From CAYNJY01 sp964397755 (GTDB lineage: Bacteria; Patescibacteriota; Microgenomatia; UBA10105; UBA927), in assembly GCA_964397755.1 (NCBI GenBank), contig CAYNJY010000003.1:15064-79063 (forward strand): a stretch of 64,000 bases of DNA, written 5' to 3'. Each line of letters opens with the position of its first letter. Positions within the stretch are counted from its first letter, which is position 1. Shown piece after piece: positions 49,238 through 57,720 of this stretch. The notes beneath the pieces are model-generated. The model was not told where the DNA came from. It did no database searches and worked only from the letters and a program-made list of their open reading frames with translations. Position numbers and translations under genes: made by a program.

Positions 49238-50608
49238 ATGTTCCGAAGTCCGCGTCGAGTTTTTTTTGTTCTGTGCGTGCTGACCATCCTCCTCGGTGTC
49301 GTTAATCTTCCAGAAAATTACCATCTGAAATTTTCGCTGGGAAAATTCAGAATCGACCGCAGGATCAACCCCCCGACTCTAGAGTTCAACCTTTTCGGCC
49401 TTCGCTGGCAGAAGAAACTGACAACCCACCTCGGTCTAGATCTTTCCGGCGGGAGCCACCTCGTTCTTGACGCAGACATGACGGCTGTCGCGCAGGCTGA
49501 GAAAAGGGAGGCGCTCGAATCGGCGAAGCAAGTCATCGAACGGCGGGTCAACTTTTTTGGCGTCTCCGAACCGATCGTTCAGACTGCAATCGGGGAAGGA
49601 TCGTATCGGATCATTGTCGAGCTTCCGGGCGTTACTGATATCTCACAGGCGGTGGCGACCATTGGGCAAACAGCCCGTTTAGAGTTTCGGGAGTTTACCG
49701 ACCCGGCGGCCGCAACCGGTGCCGCATTCGTCATTCCCACGCTTGCTACCACGACATCGGTGAACCTTTCCGGCAAAGACCTTGCGCGCGCATCGCTTAC
49801 GTTTAGCTCGCAAACCGGCGAGCCGGAGGTGGCGCTTGAATTTACCGGAGAAGGAGGGAAAAAGTTTGCAGAGATAACCCGGAGACTCGAAGCGAAGCTC
49901 CTCGCGATATTTCTTGACGAGCTTCCCCTGACCTGGCCGCGGGTAGAAAAGGAGATTACCGGCGGACACGCGGTGATTAGCGGCAGCTTCTCCCGCGAAA
50001 GCGCGCGTAGACTCGCTCTCCAACTCAACGCCGGCGCCTTGCCCATTCCGGTTCATGTCGTTGAGAAGCGGACTGTCGAGGCAACGCTTGGGAGAGAGTC
50101 GGTCGTTCAAAGCGTACGGGCCGGATTTATCGGCCTCGGCATCGTTGTCGTGTTTATGGTGCTCCAGTACGGAAGACTTGGGGTGCTCGCGGACATGGCC
50201 CTGGTTCTCTACGGGCTTTTAATGTTTGCGCTCATCCGGCTTTTCTCCATCACCCTCACGCTTCCCGGCATTGCCGGATTTCTCCTCTCTGTCGGTATGG
50301 CGGTAGACAGTAACATTCTCATTTTCGAGCGTTATAAGGAAGAGCTTAGAAGCGGAAAACCCTGGCAGATAGCTATCGAGCAGGCGTTTGGAAAAGCATG
50401 GGACAGCATCCGAGACGCCAACGTTACGACGATTCTTACCGCGCTTATTCTCTACAACCCCGGCAACTGGCAGTTTCTTCCCAGCTCCGGCATGGTGCGT
50501 GGTTTTGCGGCGACTCTCCTTATCGGGGTCATCACAAGCCTGTTTACCGGGATTGTCGCGACCCGGACGTTTATACGGGTGCTATATAAAGAGAAGAGGC
50601 AGACATGA
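49238..50608 (+). CDS. secD: Protein translocase subunit SecD
   Basis: 456 residues. TM1 (RRVFFVLCVLTILLGVVNL), GLDLSGGSHLVLDAD, P1-domain motif YRIIVELPGVTD, then TM2-6 with SVGMAVDSNILIFERYKEEL and DANVTTILTALILY. Uses the proton gradient to pull proteins through SecYEG. ATGA overlap with secF. Confidence 0.95.
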   Translation: MFRSPRRVFFVLCVLTILLGVVNLPENYHLKFSLGKFRIDRRINPPTLEFNLFGLRWQKKLTTHLGLDLSGGSHLVLDADMTAVAQAEKREALESAKQVIERRVNFFGVSEPIVQTAIGEGSYRIIVELPGVTDISQAVATIGQTARLEFREFTDPAAATGAAFVIPTLATTTSVNLSGKDLARASLTFSSQTGEPEVALEFTGEGGKKFAEITRRLEAKLLAIFLDELPLTWPRVEKEITGGHAVISGSFSRESARRLALQLNAGALPIPVHVVEKRTVEATLGRESVVQSVRAGFIGLGIVVVFMVLQYGRLGVLADMALVLYGLLMFALIRLFSITLTLPGIAGFLLSVGMAVDSNILIFERYKEELRSGKPWQIAIEQAFGKAWDSIRDANVTTILTALILYNPGNWQFLPSSGMVRGFAATLLIGVITSLFTGIVATRTFIRVLYKEKRQT

Positions 50609-51498
50609 TTCGATTCAGTAAATATATCTGGTTATATACTATTGTATCTGGAATGGTCTTGGTACCGGGCATCTACTCCCTCATCCGTTTTGGCCTGCGT
50701 CCGTCGATTGACTTTACCGGCGGGACGCTCGTTGAGATACGCTTCGATAAAGCTGTGACGCAGTCATCGATCGAGGAAGCCGCAGGAACACAGGGACTTG
50801 AACTCGCGTCTCTACAGCGTTCGGCTGATAGAACGTACCTTCTTCGCATGAAACCGGAGACCGATGAAACACTCGCGAAATTCCACATAGCACTCGAGGA
50901 GATAACAGCGTCGAAACCCCAGCTTGTCCGCAACGAAACCGTCGGTCCGGTGCTCGGGGGTGAGCTTCTTCAAAAATCGTTCATCGCATCCATTGTTGCG
51001 ATATCCGGAATACTTCTCTATATCGCGTGGGCGTTTAAGAGTTTGCGTTACGGACTCTCCGCGGTCGTCGCGCTTTTCCATGATCTTTTGGTTGTCGTCG
51101 GCGCCTTTTCTGTCATGGGGAAACTGTATGGTGTGGAGGTTGATACGTTATTTATTACGGCGGTTCTCACCACCATGAGTTTCTCTGTCCACGATACGAT
51201 CGTGGTATTCGACCGAATCAGGGAATATCGACGGCGAAACAGAAACGATTCGCTCGCAGTACTTTCCGATCAGGCGCTAACGGAGACAATGAACAGGAGC
51301 ATTACCAATTCTATGACCATCGTCTTTACGCTCCTCGCGCTTCTCCTCATGGGAGGAGCGTCCGTCAAGTGGTTTGTCGTGGCGCTTCTTATCGGCACTG
51401 TTTCGGGCACGTACTCCTCACCCTTTGTGGCTACACCCGTTCTGATACTTTTGGATCGATGGGAAAGAGGGGGAGACGGTACGACAGGAAGGCGGTAA
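50605..51498 (+). CDS. secF: Protein translocase subunit SecF
   Basis: 297 residues, six membrane helices. PSIDFTGGTLVEIRF, VGPVLGGELLQKS, FSVHDTIVVFDRIREYRRRN, TMNRSITNSMTIVFTLLAL. Partner of SecD. It ends 2 bp before the convergent cca stop. Confidence 0.95.
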   Translation: MIRFSKYIWLYTIVSGMVLVPGIYSLIRFGLRPSIDFTGGTLVEIRFDKAVTQSSIEEAAGTQGLELASLQRSADRTYLLRMKPETDETLAKFHIALEEITASKPQLVRNETVGPVLGGELLQKSFIASIVAISGILLYIAWAFKSLRYGLSAVVALFHDLLVVVGAFSVMGKLYGVEVDTLFITAVLTTMSFSVHDTIVVFDRIREYRRRNRNDSLAVLSDQALTETMNRSITNSMTIVFTLLALLLMGGASVKWFVVALLIGTVSGTYSSPFVATPVLILLDRWERGGDGTTGRR

Positions 51499-51500
51499 GA

Positions 51501-52895
51501 TCAGGAGGTTTGATTGCGCAGTTCTTTGAGCCGGGTCAGGAGCTTCCCCCGTTCGTTATGGAGTGAGCCTGATTCCACTTCTGAAAAAAGTTGACTCAGG
51601 ATCTTGCCCACCAACGGTCCGGGCTTTACGTTGAACTCCTTCATCACGTCGTACCCGTCAACGTTGAGGTCCGAGACGACAAAGGGTTGCTTCTGTACGT
51701 CCTCGAGCCGCTTTTTAAAAAGCTCCAGTCTCCACGAAGTTTCCCTGGCGCCTCCACCGAGGCGATCGCCGATGCGAAGGGCGAGCATATCATCGAGGTT
51801 TTCGCGGCCGACCCTTCGAATAAATCTTCTCAGGGCGCTGTCTGTCTGCCGTTCATCTACTGTGAACTGGTGCCAGCGAACGAGAATGAAAAGCTTCTCT
51901 GCGTGTTTGTTTGATAGTCTGAGTCTGTGAGCGATATCCCGCGCCATGCGGGAGCCGACAACCTCATGATTGTAAAAGGTGATCACCCCGTCTGATGCGT
52001 GCTGAAATGTTTTTGGTTTGCCGATATCGTGGAGGAGTGTGGCGAGTCGAACGAGCGGATCGGTTGAAGGGCAGTGTTTGAGGGCCATGACTGAGTGGGT
52101 GCCGACGTCGTAGACGTGGTGGCGCTTCGGGCTTTTTTGCGGGGTCGCAAAAGAGGAGTCAAGCTCTGGCAGAACCTCTCCCAGAAGCCCCGCGTTCTTC
52201 ATGAGAAGGATGCCGTCAGCGGGATGAGGACTCGCAAGGAGTTTGAGAAGTTCGTCGCGAACGCGCTCCGCCGAGATCTTCTGGATGAGGGGTGCATGCA
52301 TGTTAATTGAGGCAAGCGTCGGCGGATCAATGAGGAAACCGAGTTCCGCGGCAATCCGAATGGCCCGCATCATGCGGAGAGAATCTTCGGAAAAGCGCTG
52401 GTTCGGATCTCCAACAGCTCGAATGAGTTTTTTTTTGATATCGGCGTGACCATCGTGCGGATCGACAACGGTTTTTCCATCGAATGCTATAGCATTGATG
52501 GTGAAATCCCGGCGGGCCAGATCTTCCTCTATCGTTTTTCCCCACACGACGTTGTCCGGATGCCGATGGTCGATATACCCCCGTTCTTTCCGATATGTGG
52601 TAACCTCATAGATGTCTTCTATTTCTCTTTCCTGATCTTGCCCGTTTTGTTTCTTTGTAGATTTGCCATTTGCAGATGTGTAGATTTTCACCCCGACGGT
52701 GCCGAATTGGTTATCGTAGAAACTGTCGGGGAAGAGTTTGAGGATCTCCTCAGGGGCGGCATTGGTGGTGAAGTCCCATCCAGTCGTCTTCCTTCCTACG
52801 ATGAGATCCCGCACCGACCCGCCCACGGCATACGCCTCAAAGCCGGCTTTTTTGAGCGTTTTGATAATTCTTTGGGCCTGTTGTGGGAGTTTCAT
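51501..52895 (-). CDS. cca: CCA tRNA nucleotidyltransferase (polyA polymerase family, HD domain)
   Basis: 464 residues. Head: VGGSVRDLIVGR and GWDFTTNAAPEEI; DLARRDFTINAIAFDG; tRNA-binding RMMRAIRIAAELGF; HD domain LLHDIGKPKTF. Adds CCA to tRNA 3' ends, needed because the tRNA genes here lack it. A Lys/Gln-rich loop (ANGKSTKKQNGQDQERE) in the head is encoded by a 7-bp-periodic stretch (52654-52688). TATAAT lies 9 nt before the ATG: leaderless. Confidence 0.92.
   Translation of the reverse strand: MKLPQQAQRIIKTLKKAGFEAYAVGGSVRDLIVGRKTTGWDFTTNAAPEEILKLFPDSFYDNQFGTVGVKIYTSANGKSTKKQNGQDQEREIEDIYEVTTYRKERGYIDHRHPDNVVWGKTIEEDLARRDFTINAIAFDGKTVVDPHDGHADIKKKLIRAVGDPNQRFSEDSLRMMRAIRIAAELGFLIDPPTLASINMHAPLIQKISAERVRDELLKLLASPHPADGILLMKNAGLLGEVLPELDSSFATPQKSPKRHHVYDVGTHSVMALKHCPSTDPLVRLATLLHDIGKPKTFQHASDGVITFYNHEVVGSRMARDIAHRLRLSNKHAEKLFILVRWHQFTVDERQTDSALRRFIRRVGRENLDDMLALRIGDRLGGGARETSWRLELFKKRLEDVQKQPFVVSDLNVDGYDVMKEFNVKPGPLVGKILSQLFSEVESGSLHNERGKLLTRLKELRNQTS
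52654..52688. repeat. 7-bp degenerate array inside cca
   Basis: TTTGTAG, ATTTGCC, ATTTGCA, GATGTGT, AGATTTT in constant register. Similar words (ATTTGTA, GATTTAT, CATTTTG) occur at 63237-63257. Confidence 0.5.
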
Positions 52896-52919
52896 GGTAC
52901 TGGTATTATACCTTTTACG
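52896..52919. promoter_or_regulatory. Overlapping divergent promoters of cca and recJ
   Basis: The only 24 bp between the two start codons contain GGTATTATACC, a palindrome giving TATAAT on the minus strand (9 nt before cca) and TATTAT on the plus strand (10 nt before recJ). Neither gene has room for an SD leader. Confidence 0.6.
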
Positions 52920-54662
52920 ATGAAGAAGTGGCAGACAAAAAGAACTACCAACTATGCGGATATTCCCGCTTTATTACTTAAAAATCGAGGACTCAAGACG
53001 AAGAAAGAAGTCCAAGATTTCCTCAAGCCCCCTAGCCCCTATACCCTAAGCCCTCTTGACGTTGGGATAGAGAAACGACAACTTGCCAAGGCCCTCAGCC
53101 GGCTTAAGAAAGCCCTCAAGGACAAAGAGTCTATCGTCGTGTACGCTGACTACGACGCAGACGGCATCACCGCCGGCGCGATCATGTGGGAGACGCTGCA
53201 CTGGTTGGGAGCCAACGTCATGCCCTACATTCCCCACAGGGTAGAGGAAGGGTATGGGTTGTCAATCAAAGGCATCGATCGAGTGAGAGAAGAGTACGAT
53301 CCAAGCCTCATTATCACGGTTGATCATGGGGTGACGGCCAAAGAAAAAGTTGCTTATGCGAAAAAACTGGGCATTGAGGTTATCGTCACTGACCACCACG
53401 TTATGTCCAAGGTAGTCCCTGATTGCACAACGGTCCACACGACTCAGCTCTCTGGAGCAGGTGTTGCCTGGTTTCTGACAAAAGAAGTTCTTGGGGAGGT
53501 GACAGGGTCTCGCCCTGTCAAGACCCTGTCTGCTTTCGATAGGGAACTTCTTGCCCTTGCTGCCATTGGCTCGATTGCAGACATGGTGCCGCTTGTTGGT
53601 GCTAACCGGTCAATCGTCAAGTACGGACTTGAGGCGCTGAACCAAACCAAGCGTGTCGGGCTCGAGGCTTTGATGACCAACGCAGGCTTGGCCAAGGGTG
53701 GACTTGGCACGTACGATGTTTCCCATATGCTTGCACCCCGGCTTAACGCCATGGGGAGGCTTGAGCACGCGCTCGACGCGCTACGACTTTTGTGTACGAA
53801 AAAAGAAGAGCGGGCGATATTGCTTGCGCAAAAATTGGGACTCACCAACCGCGAACGCCAGCAGCTGACCGAAGAAACGGTGTTGCACGCCCGGGAGCTC
53901 TATCAGGGTCAGACCTTGAAAGAAAAAGGTCTGACCTTATCAAAGTCAAAGCTCATTTTCATTGCCCATGAATCATACAACCAAGGAGTCATCGGCTTGG
54001 TGGCCGGAAAACTCGTTGAGGAGTTTTACCTTCCGGCTGTTGTGGTTGCCAAGGGAGAGGAGTATTCGAAGGCATCAGCTCGGTCGATCAATGGCTTCGA
54101 TGTCATTGAAGCCATTCGCTCTTGCAGTGACATGCTGGTTGATGTCGGCGGCCACCCCATGGCCGCGGGGTTTACGGTAGAGACAAGGCACCTTGATGAG
54201 CTACGAAAGAGACTTGAAAAGATAGCTGACAATGAGCTTGACGAAGAGAAGCTGACGCGCGTTCTCAAAATCGATCTCGAATTGCCGCTTGCGGCAGTGA
54301 CTGAAGAACTCTGGAAAGCTATTCAAGACTTTGCGCCCTTCGGCTTCGGCAACCCGGAGCCGGTGTTTGCTACACGAAATGTTCAGATTGTTGAGTCCAG
54401 ATTGGTTGGCACCGACGGCAAGCACCTCAAATTAAAAGTAACAAATAACCCCACCATTCCTCCCCTTACTGTAAGGGGAGGCCAGGAGGTGTTAGCCATC
54501 GACGCCATCGCCTTCAACCAAGGAAACCTCTACAGAAAGCTTCGTTCCGATGTTCTCGTTGACATCGCCTACACTATCGACATGGACACGTGGAATGGGA
54601 AGAAGAAGCTCCAGCTTAAAATTAAAGATATACACTCTCTTAAGTTAAATTTCAAAGATTGA
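52920..54662 (+). CDS. recJ: Single-stranded-DNA exonuclease RecJ
   Basis: 580 residues from ATG 52920; an open frame continuing upstream is antisense to cca and was rejected. DHH motifs: VVYADYDADGITAG, ITVDHGVTA, VTDHHV, AAIGSIADMVPL. DHHA1: RSINGFDVIEAIRSC and VGGHPMAAGFTVETR. OB domain at the end. 5'-3' exonuclease in repair and recombination. Four repeat elements lie inside: a 7-bp array (53027) and palindromes at 53501, 53905 and 54459. Confidence 0.94.
   Translation: MKKWQTKRTTNYADIPALLLKNRGLKTKKEVQDFLKPPSPYTLSPLDVGIEKRQLAKALSRLKKALKDKESIVVYADYDADGITAGAIMWETLHWLGANVMPYIPHRVEEGYGLSIKGIDRVREEYDPSLIITVDHGVTAKEKVAYAKKLGIEVIVTDHHVMSKVVPDCTTVHTTQLSGAGVAWFLTKEVLGEVTGSRPVKTLSAFDRELLALAAIGSIADMVPLVGANRSIVKYGLEALNQTKRVGLEALMTNAGLAKGGLGTYDVSHMLAPRLNAMGRLEHALDALRLLCTKKEERAILLAQKLGLTNRERQQLTEETVLHARELYQGQTLKEKGLTLSKSKLIFIAHESYNQGVIGLVAGKLVEEFYLPAVVVAKGEEYSKASARSINGFDVIEAIRSCSDMLVDVGGHPMAAGFTVETRHLDELRKRLEKIADNELDEEKLTRVLKIDLELPLAAVTEELWKAIQDFAPFGFGNPEPVFATRNVQIVESRLVGTDGKHLKLKVTNNPTIPPLTVRGGQEVLAIDAIAFNQGNLYRKLRSDVLVDIAYTIDMDTWNGKKKLQLKIKDIHSLKLNFKD
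53027..53054. repeat. 7-bp array inside recJ
   Basis: Four units CCCCCTA, GCCCCTA, TACCCTA, AGCCCTC, translated as part of KPPSPYTLSPLD in a loop near the N-terminus. Confidence 0.65.
53501..53530. repeat. Palindromic element inside recJ (1)
   Basis: GACAGGGTC (53501-53509) and GACCCTGTC (53522-53530) are perfect complements; CCCTGTC at 53513-53519 can also pair with the left arm. Encodes TGSRPVKTLS between conserved RecJ blocks. Confidence 0.7.
53905..53938. repeat. Palindromic element inside recJ (2), same family as 4500 and 4740
   Basis: AGGGTCAGACCTT, 8-bp loop, AAGGTCTGACCTT. The GGTCAGACCTT core is the same as copy A in the dehydrogenase gene. Read in another frame, as QGQTLKEKGLTL. 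Confidence 0.75.
54459..54481. repeat. Palindromic element inside recJ (3)
   Basis: CCTCCCCTTAC-T-GTAAGGGGAGG, 11-bp perfect arms. Encodes IPPLTVRGG in the C-terminal domain. Confidence 0.7.
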
Positions 54663-54768
54663 TTATGTACGTTCTTTTGAGCCTGTACCGCGGGTCGTTC
54701 CACCTTCTGGCTTAGAGGGTGAGAAGCAAATGAACAAGTTGTTCGAATAATTCTGGCCACACACTCGA

Positions 54769-54888
54769 TCAGAAGGTTATCGCTCTCTTCAACCGTTCAT
54801 CTTCAGATAGAGGCTCACCACCTCCACCCGTGCCCTCACCTCCTTCTGGTCTTAAATCAGAAATGCTAAATTTTCTTCTGGGCGTCAT
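54769..54888 (-). CDS. Possible small Gly-rich protein (39 residues)
   Basis: MTPRRKFSISDLRPEGGEG followed by TGGGG and EPLSEDERLKRAITF. The composition looks protein-like, but there is no SD, no known family, and no neighbour to link it to. Low confidence. Confidence 0.2.
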   Translation of the reverse strand: MTPRRKFSISDLRPEGGEGTGGGGEPLSEDERLKRAITF

Positions 54889-54920
54889 AATCGTTTTTGA
54901 TTATTCCTTAATAATCGAAT

Positions 54921-54957
54921 AACCTCCCTTAGTTCTTTCGGGAGGGTTGTACTTTTA
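54921..54957 (+). terminator. Terminator-like hairpin downstream of recJ
   Basis: AACCTCCC (54921-54928) pairs with GGGAGGGTT (54940-54948) with one bulge; GTACTTTT follows. It may end the recJ transcript. Confidence 0.55.
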
Positions 54958-55085
54958 AAAACTTAGTCCTTAGGTAACCGCCGCACGCCCTCCGTCTAGT
55001 CGGAGGTTAATAAGACAGAGTCGGACGTAGTGATTATTAGCGCTTTGCATAGCCTTAAAGCATCTATATCAGTAGAATCCTCTTC

Positions 55086-55114
55086 TTGTCAAGAGGAAGA
55101 AAGCGCCGTACAAT
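55086..55114 (+). promoter_or_regulatory. Promoter of aspS
   Basis: TTGTCA (55086-55091), 17-bp spacer, TACAAT (55109-55114), leader of about 10 nt before the ATG. Confidence 0.65.
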
Positions 55115-55131
55115 TGGAGCATTGTGATCCT

Positions 55132-56684
55132 ATGAGAACATTAGCCATAGACACAGTTAACAAGATTGGTCAAGAGATTACCCTCCAGGGCTGGGTGAAT
55201 ACCCGGCGGGATCATGGAAAGATCGTATTTTTAGACATACGCGATCGATCGGGGATTGTGCAGGTGGTCTCAACCAAGGCCATTGATGCTGGGCCAGAAG
55301 ATGTTGTTGAGATTGTGGGAGTCGTCAAGGCTAGGCCAGCCTCAATGGTCAATCCCAAGATTCCTACAGGTACAGTAGAAATCGAGATTAAAGCATTAAA
55401 AATAACTACCAAGGCGCGTGAGCTACCGTTTCCCATTGATACAGACGGCTACGACATAGAAGAGGAGATCCGCAGCAAATATCGCTACCTTGATATTCGT
55501 CGACCTCGAATGAGTAGAAACTTGCGACTCCGATCCAAAGTGGTCATGTTCATTAGAAACTTCCTTGTAGCCCGCGACTTTGTAGAGGTGGAAACGCCGA
55601 TACTTACCAAAACTACTCCGGAAGGTGCCCGTGATTTTATCGTCCCTTCGCGATTGCAACTGGGGAAGTTTTACGCACTCCCGCAGTCACCTCAACAGTA
55701 TAAACAGCTCCTCATGGTCGCGGGGCTTGAGCGGTATTTCCAGATTGNNNNNNNNNNNNNNNNNNNNNNNNNNNNNNNNNNNNNNNNNNNNNNNNNNNNN
55801 NNNNNNNNNNNNNNNNNNNNNNNNNNNNNNNNNNNNNNNNNNNNNNNCAACAGTATAAACAGCTCCTCATGGTCGCGGGGCTTGAGCGGTATTTCCAGAT
55901 TGCCCGCTGTTTCCGGGACGAGGATCCCCGGCGCGATCGGGCGTACGGCGAGTTTACCCAACTGGATCTAGAAATGTCATTTGTGACGCAGGAGGATATT
56001 TTAGAGCTTGCGGAAGAGCTCTTCACTACACTTGTTGAGGAAATTTTTCCGGAAAAGCGTATGAGCCAAAAACCATGGCCGCGGATTAGCCACGCGGAAG
56101 CGACGAAGAAGTACGGGACGGATAAACCGGATCTTCGAAAAGACAAGAATGACCCGAACGAACTGGCGTTTTTGTGGACTATCGAGTTTCCGCTGTTTAA
56201 GGAGCAGACCAAGGAAGACTTCTACTATGGATCCGGCGCTGCCAAGTTTGCGCCGTCGCACCATATGTTCACCGCGCCGCACCCGGACGACATACCACTT
56301 CTTGAAAAAGATCCGTTGAAGGTCCGCGGACTCCAGCACGACCTCATTTTGAACGGCTTTGAAGTGGGCGGCGGGAGCGTCAGAATTCACCAAGCAGAGG
56401 TTCAGGCGAAGGTCTTTGACCTGATCGGGTTTACCGAGGAGCAGAAAAAGCAGTTTGGCCACATGCTGACTGCGTTTAGCTACGGTGTCCCGCCCCACGG
56501 CGGGATCGCCCCAGGCATCGACCGTTTTCTCATGGCGGTACTAGGTGAGCCGAGCGTGCGGGAAGTCATGGCGTTTCCGACGTCTGCCTCCGGGAAAACG
56601 AGCGTCATGGACGCGCCAAGCGAGGCCGACGCAGGGCAGCTAGCGGAGCTAGGGATCACCGCAGCCCCGAAACACCGAAAGTAG
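55132..56684 (+). CDS. aspS: Aspartyl-tRNA synthetase, GAD-less; split by a scaffold gap
   Basis: OB-fold anticodon domain (ITLQGWVNTRRDHGKIVFLD), motif 1 region FVEVETPILTKTTPEGARDF, motif 2 ARCFRDEDPRRDRAYGEFTQ, motif 3 GVPPHGGIAPGIDRFLM. A 100-N gap lies between two identical 55-bp segments. Deleting the Ns and one copy gives one intact frame of 465 codons. The protein is bacterial in type but lacks the GAD insertion of about 130 residues: KYGTDKPDLRKDKND runs almost directly into AFLWTIEFPLF. Confidence 0.93.
55693..55902. repeat. 55-bp exact duplication around the gap (assembly artefact)
   Basis: 55693-55747 and 55848-55902 are identical and flank the N-run. Contig ends sharing a k-mer-length overlap that the scaffolder did not merge is the simplest explanation. 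Confidence 0.9.
55748..55847. other. Scaffold gap (100 N)
   Basis: A run of exactly 100 N, a placeholder length. It carries no sequence information. Confidence 0.99.
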
Positions 56685-56741
56685 GGAGAGAGCACAACAC
56701 ACAAAAAGTATAGCACTACATAGTGATAGACTATTGCACCA

Positions 56742-57716
56742 ATGGGGAAAAATGGCCTTATTTATCGGTATAAGCAGTCGTGGATTTCGAAGCGATCCGA
56801 GAAGGTGGTTTACTTGGTCCTTCTTGCTGGGTTTTTTCTCCTCTCTCCCGGGCAGAACCTCTACACGGTATTTGGTGAACACGGGAAACAAGTCCTCTGG
56901 CCTCTGCCAGTCGCCATCCCGAGCCCCGCGCCGTACCCCGTCAATAGTACCGGCTACGTGCCGGGAGCGGAAATAACTGCAACCGGGGTGGTCGTCTACG
57001 ATGTTGATTCCGGCATCTACCTCTTGAGGCGCAGCGAGACCGAGCGGTTTTCTCCAGCATCAACGACCAAGGTTCTTACCGCGCTTGTGGCTCTTGACGC
57101 CTACGGCCTTGACGACGTGGTGACGGTGAGAGAGGTAAGGAGTAACGGTCAGGTCATGGGGCTCGTCCCCGGCGAGCGAATTACGGTCGAGAATCTTCTC
57201 TTCGGAACCCTCATCGCCTCCGGAAACGACGCGGCGTTTGCGCTAGCGGACACCTATCCGGGAGGAGTTGAGAAGTTTGTGGAGGCGATGAATACGAAAG
57301 CCAACGAACTCCATCTAGCGGACAGTCACTTTACCAATCCCGTCGGCTACGACGACCTGAATCACAAAATGACCCCGATTGACCTCACGAAGCTTGCTGT
57401 CGCTGCGCTCACGAACAAAACAGTGGCGAAAATGGTTGCCATACCGCAAATTACGGTTTCCGATGTCACCCACACGTACTTTCATGCCCTGCGGAACGTC
57501 AATGCGCTTCTTGGCAAGATTCCGGGAGTCGGCGGGATCAAAACGGGTTGGACAGAGGAGGCAGGAGAGAATCTCGTCACGCTCGTCGAGCGAAACGGAC
57601 ACCGGGTTGTCATCGTCGTTCTCAAAAGCCAGAATCGCTTCGAGGACACGTCGCGTATTATCGACTGGATATTTGCCAATCACCGGTGGGAAGTACCCGC
57701 GCCACCGACAGAGTGA
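56742..57716 (+). CDS. D-alanyl-D-alanine carboxypeptidase (PBP5-like)
   Basis: 324 residues. Membrane helix (about 22-40), then the penicillin-binding fold: SxxK in FSPASTTKVLTAL, SGN in LIASGNDAAFALAD, KTG in GGIKTGWTEEAG. Trims peptidoglycan stem peptides. A TAGACT -10 lies 9 nt before the ATG. Ends 4 bp before the convergent gltX. Confidence 0.92.
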   Translation: MGKNGLIYRYKQSWISKRSEKVVYLVLLAGFFLLSPGQNLYTVFGEHGKQVLWPLPVAIPSPAPYPVNSTGYVPGAEITATGVVVYDVDSGIYLLRRSETERFSPASTTKVLTALVALDAYGLDDVVTVREVRSNGQVMGLVPGERITVENLLFGTLIASGNDAAFALADTYPGGVEKFVEAMNTKANELHLADSHFTNPVGYDDLNHKMTPIDLTKLAVAALTNKTVAKMVAIPQITVSDVTHTYFHALRNVNALLGKIPGVGGIKTGWTEEAGENLVTLVERNGHRVVIVVLKSQNRFEDTSRIIDWIFANHRWEVPAPPTE

Positions 57717-57720
57717 AGAG

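Larger units (their letters stand above)
54663..55131. other. 469-bp structured spacer between recJ and aspS
   Basis: No convincing gene. It holds a perfect hairpin GATTATT-CCTT-AATAATC (54899-54916) that competes with an upstream ATAATC (54887), a terminator-like AACCTCCC/GGGAGGGTT stem (54921-54957), a CCTCCG-TCTAGT-CGGAGG hairpin (54989-55006) and the aspS promoter. One small open frame of 39 codons is on the minus strand (54769-54888). Confidence 0.5.

Noticed and set aside
52446..52919. N-terminal 158-residue extension of RecJ
   Set aside because: It is antisense to cca, and RecJ similarity begins at ATG 52920 with its own -10 box.
54680..54700. T-box-like AGGTGGAAC and CCGCGG words on the minus strand
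   Set aside because: The spacing is wrong, there is no downstream minus-strand synthetase gene, and the motif is interrupted.
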